From: Phycisphaerales bacterium | Lineage (GTDB): Bacteria; Planctomycetota; Phycisphaerae; Phycisphaerales; UBA1924 | DNA: 64,000 bases | Assembly (NCBI GenBank): GCA_019744815.1 | Contig: JAIEUA010000010.1 | Location: 248,001 to 312,000, forward strand | Direction of reading: 5' to 3' | In this document: positions 7,277-13,996 of the stretch, in pieces | Position numbering within the stretch: the first letter of the stretch is position 1 | Layout: the number at the start of each line of letters is the position of its first letter | The notes under the pieces: model-generated | What the model was told of the DNA's origin: nothing | What the model saw: the letters and a program-made list of their open reading frames with translations, nothing else | Database searches by the model: none | Translations under genes and position numbers: made by a program

Positions 7277-8914
7277 ATGCCGATCGTTCCGTTACCCCAA
7301 TTCGAAGCCGATGCGCACCTGAAGGACCAAGCCGACCGCGAGGCGTATGCGCGGCTCGCCGCGCCCAAGTCGATCGTCGTCCGCTTCGGCGCGATGAAGC
7401 TGGTCGGCGAGTTCCCGTACGACGGAAACGTGAAGCCGGGCTGCGGCAGCAAGCTTGTGGTTCGCACGCAGCGGGGGACCGAGCTGGGCGAGATGCTGAC
7501 GAGCACGTGCAGCAACTCGGGGTGTTCGAAGAGCGTGAGCCGCAAGGAGATGCTCGAGTACATCGAGAACTCGGGCGGACGCGACTACCCGTTCTTTACC
7601 GAGGGCAAGGTGCTGCGGGTCGCGACCAAGGAAGACCTGGACAAGCAGGCGGCGCTGGAACAGTCCAAGCACGAGCTGCGGCTGCGGGCGCGAACGGCGG
7701 CGGAGTCGCACGGCTTTGGGCATATCAAGATCGTCGAGGTCGAGCCCTTGCTCGGCGGTGAGCGGATGATCGTGCACTTCCTCGCCGAGGAGCGGGTTGA
7801 GTTCCGCGAGCTGGGGCCGGTGCTGTCGAAAGAACTGCACACCCGCGTCGATCTGCACCCGGTCGGCGCACGCGACGAGGCACGCCTCACCGCCGACTAC
7901 GAGAAGTGCGGCCAGTACTGCTGCTGCAAGAACTTCCTCAAGGTGCTCAAGCCGATCTCGATGAAGTCGGCGAAGATCCAGAAGGCGACGCTCGATCCGC
8001 TGAAGATTTCGGGACGGTGCGGGCGGCTGATGTGCTGTCTGCGCTACGAGGATCAGACGTACGACGAATTGCGGAAGAAGCTGCCGAACAAGAAGAAGCG
8101 GGTCGGCACGCCCGAGGGTGACGGCATCGTCATCGACTCGCAGATCCTGACGCAGCTGGTGCTGGTCGAGCTCGACATCAACGACGAGATGGGACGGCCC
8201 AAGCAGGTGGCGGTGGCGGTGGAAGATCTGACGGAGCCGAACAGCGCGGTCGCGCCGCCGCGGCCGGCACCGCCGGAGTTCCCACAGCGCGGGGCGAGGC
8301 CGATGCGTCCGATGTCGGGCGGTGCGGGCGCGCCGCCCACGGGCGGTGCTCCGTCGGGTGCGCCCACGGGCGATCGGGCCGGAGGTGGGCGACCGGAGAA
8401 TCGCGGGCAGGGTCCGCGACCGGAGCGTCGGCCGGAAGGGAATCCGGAAGGACGCCCTGAAGGTCGCCCTGAAGGTCGGCAGGATGGGCGGCGTGATGAT
8501 CGGCGCGGACCGGGCGGTTCGCCTCCGGATCGATCGCGCGGGCCGTCGCAGGGGCCCGGACCTCGAACGGGGCCGCAGCAAGGACCAAGACCGGCGCAGC
8601 CGCCGTCGAATGCGGGGGGCGTGCACGACATCAATCTGGATGACATCCCGACGGATGACGGGACGATGGACGATCGGCCGCGGAACTCTGGATATCAGGG
8701 TGGTGGGCCGCAGGGTGGTGGGCCGCAGGGTGGTGGGCCGCAGGGTGGACCGGGCGGTCGCGGGCCGGGTGGGCGTCGGCGTCGTCGGCGCGGACCTCCG
8801 GGACCGGGTGGCGGCCGCGGGCCGAGACCGGGCGGTGGTCCGGGCGGCGGTCCGGGCGGCGGTCCGGGCGGCGGTCCGGGCGGCGGTCCGGGCGGCGGTC
8901 CGGGCGGCGGATGA
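7277..8914 (+). CDS. ricT: RicT/YaaT-type PSP1 domain protein with Gly/Pro-rich tail
   Basis: A 545-residue protein. Residues 1-about 320 carry the PSP1 region seen in Bacillus RicT (YaaT), including the two Cys clusters CGQYCCC (about 213-219) and CGRLMCC (about 250-256). In the Ric complex such cysteines help hold iron-sulfur clusters. In Bacillus the complex adjusts RNA processing, biofilm and sporulation. Other bacteria use PSP1 proteins of unclear role. An additional CSNSGCS stretch near residue 78 adds further Cys. From about residue 330 the chain becomes disordered, with Glu-Gly-Arg-Pro repeats, three Gln-Gly-Gly-Gly-Pro units, an Arg cluster, and seven terminal Pro-Gly-Gly-Gly units. 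The Arg/Gly tail is reminiscent of RNA-binding RGG regions. The gene symbol rests on family likeness only. Confidence 0.8.
   Translation: MPIVPLPQFEADAHLKDQADREAYARLAAPKSIVVRFGAMKLVGEFPYDGNVKPGCGSKLVVRTQRGTELGEMLTSTCSNSGCSKSVSRKEMLEYIENSGGRDYPFFTEGKVLRVATKEDLDKQAALEQSKHELRLRARTAAESHGFGHIKIVEVEPLLGGERMIVHFLAEERVEFRELGPVLSKELHTRVDLHPVGARDEARLTADYEKCGQYCCCKNFLKVLKPISMKSAKIQKATLDPLKISGRCGRLMCCLRYEDQTYDELRKKLPNKKKRVGTPEGDGIVIDSQILTQLVLVELDINDEMGRPKQVAVAVEDLTEPNSAVAPPRPAPPEFPQRGARPMRPMSGGAGAPPTGGAPSGAPTGDRAGGGRPENRGQGPRPERRPEGNPEGRPEGRPEGRQDGRRDDRRGPGGSPPDRSRGPSQGPGPRTGPQQGPRPAQPPSNAGGVHDINLDDIPTDDGTMDDRPRNSGYQGGGPQGGGPQGGGPQGGPGGRGPGGRRRRRRGPPGPGGGRGPRPGGGPGGGPGGGPGGGPGGGPGGGPGGG
8696..8748 (+). 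repeat. 15-bp tandem repeat in the RicT-like gene
   Basis: A little over three copies of the 15-base unit CAGGGTGGTGGGCCG. The copies are identical and in frame, and encode Gln-Gly-Gly-Gly-Pro units. Confidence 0.85.
8827..8910 (+). repeat. 12-bp minisatellite at the 3' end of the RicT-like gene
   Basis: About seven near-identical copies of the 12-base unit GGTCCGGGCGGC encode the terminal Pro-Gly-Gly-Gly repeats. Identical codons suggest expansion by slippage. Confidence 0.85.
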
Positions 8915-8985
8915 CGTTGAACGAACAACAGCGTGGGCCGCGCCGATGAGGCAACATTGCACCGACGTTCTCTGCGATCTGAACG

Positions 8986-9996
8986 TTAGTCGCGGTACGT
9001 CGCGTGGCAGTCCTTGCAGGATGCCGCGACGACCTTGAGCTGATCGGACAGCGTGGCGGCGTCGGCGCTGGAGAGGATGGAATCTTCGAGGCGCTGCGCC
9101 TTGGCCGAGTCGTCGAGCAGTGCTTGGGCGAAGCCGGGTTTCTCGCGTTTGGCGCGGTTTGACTCGGCGAGGATGCGGAGCGTGTCGGCGAGGCGGCCGG
9201 CCTCGGCGGCGGGGACGAGGTCGGGGTGGTCGCTCGGGGTTTTCCAGTTGGCGTTCTTGATCTGGGTGAGGTGATCGAGCATCTCATCGAGGTCGATCAT
9301 CGCCTGCACGAAGTCGGCGGGCTTGGAGACGCTGGGGAAGTCGGCGGGGACGGCGTTGAGGGTGGCGAGGTCGAGGGCGGTGGTGCTGGCGACGCAGGTG
9401 TAGAGGCCGGTGTAGTTGGGGGCGGTGCCGCTGACTTTCATGCGGGCGATGGCGTCGTCGGCGGACATGTAGCCGAGCGCGGTGACAGCGGCGGCCGCGG
9501 CGGCGGCGCTGCGGTGCTTGCCGTGGTGGCAGTGGATGTAGACGGGGCCGTCGTTGAGCGCGTCGCGGGTGGCGCGTGCGAGCTCGAGGCGGCGTTGGTC
9601 GTCGAAGCCGTTGTAGCCGATGGGGAGATGGATGTAGCGGATGCCGCGGGATTCGGCGCTTTGGACATCGGGGACCGCGCCATCGACGGAGATCACGGTC
9701 TTGATGCCGAGGGATTTGAGTGTGTCGAACGCGGCGGGGGATTCGGGGACGCCGCCGGAGTAGAAGTTATCGTGGTAGGCGACGACGTTGTGGAGGCCGG
9801 GGAGAGTGACGGGTGCGGGAGCGGAGAGCGAGGGCGGCGTGATCGGAGCGATGGCGGGCGACGCGGCGGCGGACGGTGCTGCGGGCGGTTGTGACGACTC
9901 GGCGTGCTCGCGGGTGGCGCAGGCGATGAGCGCGAGACTCAGCGCGAGGCCCGAGACTGCGGGGAGAGTGGAGAGCATGACGCGTCGAGTGTGCAT
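8986..9996 (-). CDS. Lipoprotein: Cys-x5-Arg phosphatase fused to a cytochrome c'-like domain
   Basis: A 336-residue protein. Residues 1-26 form a lipoprotein signal ending in a lipobox (Leu-Ile-Ala-Cys26), followed by an Ala/Pro-rich tether to about 62. Residues 66-215 resemble dual-specificity/tyrosine phosphatases, with a Gly-Gly-Val-Pro-Glu entry motif and the catalytic loop HCHHGKHRSA (Cys156, Arg162). Residues 225-336 are mostly helical and end in CKDCH (327-331) followed by Ala-Thr-Tyr-Arg. This is the heme-attachment end typical of class II (c'-type) cytochromes. It would therefore be a membrane-tethered periplasmic phosphatase carrying a covalent heme. It is convergent with the RicT-like gene and has its own leader. 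The cytochrome fold is inferred from the helix pattern and the C-terminal CxxCH. Confidence 0.78.
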   Translation of the reverse strand: MHTRRVMLSTLPAVSGLALSLALIACATREHAESSQPPAAPSAAASPAIAPITPPSLSAPAPVTLPGLHNVVAYHDNFYSGGVPESPAAFDTLKSLGIKTVISVDGAVPDVQSAESRGIRYIHLPIGYNGFDDQRRLELARATRDALNDGPVYIHCHHGKHRSAAAAAAAVTALGYMSADDAIARMKVSGTAPNYTGLYTCVASTTALDLATLNAVPADFPSVSKPADFVQAMIDLDEMLDHLTQIKNANWKTPSDHPDLVPAAEAGRLADTLRILAESNRAKREKPGFAQALLDDSAKAQRLEDSILSSADAATLSDQLKVVAASCKDCHATYRD

Positions 9997-10116
9997 GTGC
10001 GAGGATCTACGGCGTGGTGATGGCGGTTGTTCCGCTTCGCGTGCGGGAGGTTTCGAGTCTACCGACGTTTGGGTGGTGATGAACGCGTGATGGCTGAGGC
10101 AGAACCCACCCCCCTG

Positions 10117-10137
10117 CCCCCTCCCTCTGGGAGGGGG
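10117..10137. repeat. C/G-rich hairpin element, copy 1
   Basis: CCCCCTCCC, a three-base loop, then GGGAGGGGG: a perfect nine-base-pair stem. The same stem with a different loop occurs at 50109-50129, so it is a recurrent intergenic element. Confidence 0.75.
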
Positions 10138-10287
10138 AGTGGCGTGCGGCTTCTCGGGTGACCTCGGCGAGAGGAACGTTGAAGGTGAAAGACGCCGAGG
10201 TTGAGGAGGCTTGGCGACGAAGCGTCGGATCGTGCGGAGCCATTGCGCCCGAAGACACGTGACACTTGGTCGCGGTTGCTGCGATAC

Positions 10288-10325
10288 ATCCGAGGCTTCC
10301 TCGAGGACTCGTCAGCCTCGGCGTC
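10288..10325. repeat. 38-bp intergenic repeat, copy 1
   Basis: Matches 51158-51195 with two mismatches. It lies directly after the stop codon of the symporter gene. Some similarity continues about 20 bases further upstream. Confidence 0.8.
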
Positions 10326-11708
10326 TTAGGCAGTCGTTGGCGTTCTCATGTCGTTGCCTGCGACCACCACGCACGCGACGGCGTCGCCGGAGACGTTCAC
10401 GATCGTGCGGCTCATGTCGAGCACGCGATCGACGGCGAGGATGATCGCGACGCCCTCGGTGGGGACGCCGACAGATTCGAGAACGATCGCCATCATGATG
10501 ACGCTCGCGCCGGGGAGGCCGGGGGTGCCGACGGCGACGACGGCGGACATGATGCCGACGGTGATGTGCTGGGCGAGGGTGAGCTCGATGCCGTAGAGCT
10601 GGGCGAGGAAGAGGACGCTGACGACCTGGTAGAGGGCGGTGCCGTCCATGTTGAGGGTGGTGCCCATGGGGCAGACGAAGTTGACGATGTCGGCGGGGAC
10701 GCCGAGGCGGTCTTTGGCGCAGTGGATGGTGACGGGGAGCGTGGCGGAAGATGAGCTGCTGCTGAAGGCGAGGGTCATGGCGGGCGCCATGCCGCGGAAG
10801 AAGCGGCCGGGAGTCATCTTGTTCCCGCGGGGCGTGAGGAGCCACATGAGCAGCGGGTATTCGATGAGCAGGACGATGGCGAGGCCGCCGACGACGCAGA
10901 AGGCATAGGCGAGAACGCTCTTGAGGGCGCCGAGGCCGACGGTGGCGACGAACTGGGTGACGAGGCAGAAGACGGCGAGTGGTGCGGCGAGCATGATGAG
11001 CCGCACGAGCTCCATGATGGCTTCGGTGATGCCCTCGGCGAAGGCGATCACGGGTTGTGACTTGTCCTTGGGGATGAGCGTGAGACCGACGCCGAGGAGG
11101 AAGGCGGAGGCGACGACCTGCATCATCTGAGCGTTGGCGATGGCGTTGAACGGATTGGTGGGGATGATGTTGAGGAGGAAGGCCCAGACGCCGGAGTCTT
11201 TGAGCGTGTGCGCGGTGGCGACGCGCTGGCCGGCTTCGCCGGCGTACTGGGCGAGGATGTGGGCGCGGGCTTCCGGGCTGACGTAGGTGCCGGGGGCGAC
11301 GAACTTGCCGAGGAGGACGGCGATCGCGACGGCGACCACGAGCGTGAGGGCGAAGCAGAGAAGCGTGCGGACGCCGATGCGCCCGATCTTGCGGAGATCC
11401 CCCACTCCCGCGACGGCGATGATGAGGCAGAAGAGAACGACGGGAACGGCGATGAAGCGGAGGGACTGGAGGAAGAGCTTGCCGAGGAACTCGTTGGCGT
11501 CGGCGAGGAAGCGGACGGCGATCGCGGGGATTCCAGCGTTCGCGTTGGCTTCGCTGGGCTTGAAGGCTCGGAAGGCGGCGGGGTCGGCAACGCCGAGGGA
11601 CTTCCAGACTTCGGGCGTCCACCATTCGTGGGCGACGGAGCCGATGACGACGCCCAGGGCGAGCGCGATGAGAACTTTCCAGTGCAGGGCGAGGCCGGAT
11701 TGCTGCAT
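10326..11708 (-). CDS. Dicarboxylate/amino acid:cation symporter (DAACS family)
   Basis: A 460-residue membrane protein of the GltP/DctA family, which imports glutamate, aspartate or C4-dicarboxylates with protons or sodium. Visible signatures are the Ser-rich re-entrant loop FSSSSSSATLPVT (near residue 320), the PMGTTLNMDGTALY signature in helix 7 (about 350) and a late DRVLDMSRTIVNVSGD motif (about 420) that binds the substrate amino group in known structures. About eight to ten hydrophobic spans are evident. A longer reading to 11840 would add a poorly conserved, non-hydrophobic leader. The start at 11708 fits the family and has a TACCCT box seven bases upstream. Exact substrate cannot be told. 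Confidence 0.9.
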   Translation of the reverse strand: MQQSGLALHWKVLIALALGVVIGSVAHEWWTPEVWKSLGVADPAAFRAFKPSEANANAGIPAIAVRFLADANEFLGKLFLQSLRFIAVPVVLFCLIIAVAGVGDLRKIGRIGVRTLLCFALTLVVAVAIAVLLGKFVAPGTYVSPEARAHILAQYAGEAGQRVATAHTLKDSGVWAFLLNIIPTNPFNAIANAQMMQVVASAFLLGVGLTLIPKDKSQPVIAFAEGITEAIMELVRLIMLAAPLAVFCLVTQFVATVGLGALKSVLAYAFCVVGGLAIVLLIEYPLLMWLLTPRGNKMTPGRFFRGMAPAMTLAFSSSSSSATLPVTIHCAKDRLGVPADIVNFVCPMGTTLNMDGTALYQVVSVLFLAQLYGIELTLAQHITVGIMSAVVAVGTPGLPGASVIMMAIVLESVGVPTEGVAIILAVDRVLDMSRTIVNVSGDAVACVVVAGNDMRTPTTA

Positions 11709-11721
11709 GGGGGGCAGGGTA
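11709..11721 (-). promoter_or_regulatory. -10 box TACCCT, near-leaderless start of the symporter gene
   Basis: On the minus strand TACCCT (11716-11721) is followed by seven bases (G and six C) and then the ATG at 11708. There is no ribosome site. Confidence 0.4.
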
Positions 11722-11763
11722 CCGGATGTCGGGGGAATGCGGGCGCTCGGCTGACGGGTGTTT

Positions 11764-11879
11764 GGTGCCATCAGTCCGCCGGCTTTGCGGCGCGACTGAT
11801 GGAAGGGCGTCGGGATGGAAGCGTTTGTTCTAGACCGCATCAGTCGCGCGGCTCAGAGCAGCCACGGACTGATGGCACC
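11764..11879. repeat. 116-bp double-hairpin element (MITE/REP-like), copy 1
   Basis: Terminal inverted repeats GGTGCCATCAGTCC and GGACTGATGGCACC bound a 116-base segment. Each half also folds on itself through CATCAGTC/GACTGATG arms. A second copy of exactly the same length lies at 27753-27868. The outer thirds match closely and the centre diverges. No transposase is encoded, so it would be mobilised in trans if mobile. Confidence 0.8.
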
Positions 11880-11901
11880 TCCGACGCAGGCACCGTTGTT
11901 A

Positions 11902-12396
11902 TCACCCGGCCGCGCGAGCTGAAGCCCGGGGCTCGGGGCGCTCGCTCAACTTCGGCTCGGGACGAGCGAGGCTCGCGAGCGCGTCGCGGAGGTCCGCGAT
12001 CTGCGCGTTGGTGAGCGTCTTCATGCCGGGAACATTCCGGAAGAGGTCGGTCTCGAAAGCCTCGCGGAGTTTGCGGCCGGCGGCGGTGGCGGTGATGCGT
12101 TTCACGCGGCGGTCGTGGGCGTCTTCCACGCGGGTGACGAGGCCACGCTCTTGCAGGCGATCGATCACGCCGGTGATGTTGGATGGGTCGCAACCCAGGC
12201 ACTCGGCGACACTTCGCATGGGCTCGGGGTCGTCGAGGGACATGATGACTTTGGCCTGGACGCTGGTGAGGCCGTGGGTCTCGGCGAGGTCGTCGAAGTG
12301 CTGCTTCAGGCGATCGACGTAGACGAACAGCAACTCCACCACCTCGGCGCGGGCGGCGGCGGCTGGGTCCTTGGGTTTGGTGATCCGGCAGGCCAC
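11902..12396 (-). CDS. MarR-family transcriptional regulator
   Basis: A 164-residue winged-helix regulator starting at GTG. The core shows the MarR pattern: a dimerisation helix, a recognition helix region (SVAECLGCDPSNITGVIDRL, about 66-85) and the wing with VEDAHDRRVKRI (about 92-103), whose Asp-x-Arg-Arg is the family hallmark. It is divergent from an RND efflux adaptor and pump, the classical arrangement in which MarR represses itself and the pump until a ligand binds. The two promoters overlap around an imperfect palindrome. The C-terminal 25 residues are Pro/Arg/Ala-rich and probably disordered. Confidence 0.92.
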   Translation of the reverse strand: MACRITKPKDPAAAARAEVVELLFVYVDRLKQHFDDLAETHGLTSVQAKVIMSLDDPEPMRSVAECLGCDPSNITGVIDRLQERGLVTRVEDAHDRRVKRITATAAGRKLREAFETDLFRNVPGMKTLTNAQIADLRDALASLARPEPKLSERPEPRASARAAG

Positions 12397-12447
12397 GAAG
12401 TCATCATACCAGAAAACTTGACCACTTCAACTATCGAATCCTATCAT
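12397..12447. promoter_or_regulatory. Overlapping divergent promoters and candidate MarR operator
   Basis: Rightward: TTGACC (12418-12423), an 18-base spacer, TATCAT (12442-12447). Leftward: TTGAAG (12425-12430 read on minus), a 16-base spacer, TATGAT (12403-12408), then six bases to the GTG start of marR, so that mRNA would be leaderless. The segment TTGACCACTTCAA (12418-12430) is a palindrome with a five-base centre lying across both -35 elements, a natural operator position. Confidence 0.65.
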
Positions 12448-12568
12448 TTTCCGAGGCATCAATATCCGCGGCCGGGAACGGCACGGAACGGCTCAGAACA
12501 CGGGGCAGCGACGGGCATGAGCGGGCACGGGGCCTGCTCGAGCGGCCCGAAAATCGGACACGAAACAC

Positions 12569-13885
12569 ATGAACAAAGCACCATTCATCGCGGGCGTTGC
12601 CACGCTCGCCGGGCTTGTGGTTGTGGGCGGCGCGGTGGCGGCGTTCAAGTACAAGCAGATGCACGCGCCCAACCCGATGGCGGGGATGGTCCCGCCGCAG
12701 TTTGTGAGCACGGCGGTCGTGAAGAGCACGCCCTGGCAGCCGCGCTCGCGGCTGGTCGGCACCGTGGTCGCGGTGCGGAATGTCGCGCTGGCCAACGAGG
12801 TCGTGGGCGTGGTGAACAGCGTCGGCTTTGACTCCGGCGCGACGGTCGAGGCCGGGCAGGTGCTGGTGAACCTGAGCACCGAGACGGAGAAGGCCGATCT
12901 GGCGGCGGCGCAGGCGGCGCTGCGCCTGGCGGAATCGAACATCGAGGTCTCGCAGGCCGAGATCAAGATTGCGGAGTCGTCGCTGGACCTGGCGAAGACC
13001 ACGCTGAAGCGGTACGAGAGCGCGGTGACGGCGAGCTCGGTGTCGCAGAGCGATCTTGACAAGGCCAAGAGCGAGGTGGAGCGGTCGGCGGCGGCGCTCG
13101 ATCGGGCGAATTCGTCGCTGGCCAAGTCCAAGGCCGAGCGCGATCAGTCCGCGGCGCGGGTAGCCCAGATCGAGACCGTCATCGCGAAGAAGACGTTGAA
13201 GGCGCCGTTCAAGGCGCGGGCGGGCATGCGGACGGTGCACCCGGGGCAGTATCTGGCCGAGGGCACGACGATCGTGAGCCTGACGGAATTGACGGACGAT
13301 ATCTATCTGGACTTTGCCGTGCCGCAGGAGCAGGCGGCGCGGGTCTCGCCGGGGATGGTGGTCACCGCGAAGTCAGAGATGCTGGGAACAGACGAGGCGA
13401 AGATCACGGTGGTGTCGATCGACGCGACGGTGAACCCGGTGACGCGCAACGTGCGGGTGCGGTCGAGCGTGCCGAACCCAGGCTACAAGCTGAAGCCGGG
13501 CATGTTCATCGATGTTGAGGTGCCGACCGAGGCGGCCAAGCCGTACGTGGTGGTGCCGGCGACGGCGGTGCGGCGTGCGTCGTTCGGGGATCACGTGTTT
13601 GTGCTGTCGCCGATGGATATGAGCAAGATGCCGCCGCCGCCCCCACCCCCGCCGGGCTCACCGCCGCCGGGTGCGCAGCAGGGTCCGCCGCCGATGACGG
13701 CGACGATGCGGAAGGTGACGCTGGGCGCGAACCTGGGTGATTCGATCATCGTGCTGGACGGCCTGAAGGAAGGCGAGATGATCGCCGCGGACGGGGCGTT
13801 CAAGCTGTACGAGGGCGCGATGGTGATGGAAGGCCCTCCGCCGGGCGCGGGGCAGGGAACGCAGACGGCGGACGCGGGCAAGTGA
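12569..13885 (+). CDS. RND efflux periplasmic adaptor (HlyD/MFP family)
   Basis: A 438-residue protein with an N-terminal signal anchor (about residues 6-26), a lipoyl half-motif, a long alpha hairpin (about 110-205, Ala/Glu/Lys-rich coiled coil) and the second lipoyl half with Ala-Pro-Phe-x-Ala-x-x-Gly (about 211). A beta barrel and a membrane-proximal domain follow, interrupted by a Pro-rich loop of about 20 residues near 355. It should bridge the pump encoded next door to an outer-membrane channel. No TolC-type gene is in the window, so the channel must be encoded elsewhere. It is expressed from the promoter shared with marR, with an untranslated leader of about 115 bases. Confidence 0.92.
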   Translation: MNKAPFIAGVATLAGLVVVGGAVAAFKYKQMHAPNPMAGMVPPQFVSTAVVKSTPWQPRSRLVGTVVAVRNVALANEVVGVVNSVGFDSGATVEAGQVLVNLSTETEKADLAAAQAALRLAESNIEVSQAEIKIAESSLDLAKTTLKRYESAVTASSVSQSDLDKAKSEVERSAAALDRANSSLAKSKAERDQSAARVAQIETVIAKKTLKAPFKARAGMRTVHPGQYLAEGTTIVSLTELTDDIYLDFAVPQEQAARVSPGMVVTAKSEMLGTDEAKITVVSIDATVNPVTRNVRVRSSVPNPGYKLKPGMFIDVEVPTEAAKPYVVVPATAVRRASFGDHVFVLSPMDMSKMPPPPPPPPGSPPPGAQQGPPPMTATMRKVTLGANLGDSIIVLDGLKEGEMIAADGAFKLYEGAMVMEGPPPGAGQGTQTADAGK

Positions 13886-13900
13886 TGCAAATCGCCGCAT

Positions 13901-13984
13901 GGCCAAAGGGCCAGATGGCCGAACACGGCACTGCGAGCGTTGACCGTTGGCGATTTGGAGCTTTGGCGAATTGGCCCTTTGGCC
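13901..13984. repeat. 12-bp inverted repeat between adaptor and pump genes
   Basis: GGCCAAAGGGCC (13901-13912) and its exact complement GGCCCTTTGGCC (13973-13984) bracket 60 bases in a 111-base gap. In mRNA it could form a long stem just ahead of the pump start at 13997. This might tune pump translation or transcription. No U-run follows. Confidence 0.6.
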
Positions 13985-13996
13985 CTCTGGTGACCC

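Larger units (their letters stand above)
9997..10325. other. Intergenic region with repeats
   Basis: A 329-base gap between two leftward genes. It contains a C5TC3/G3AG5 hairpin (10117-10137), inverted arms GACGCCGAGG (10191-10200) and CCTCGGCGTC (10316-10325), and one copy of a 38-base repeat (10288-10325) also found at 51158. It carries the promoter of the phosphatase gene and the 3' region of the symporter gene. No gene is seen. Confidence 0.6.
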
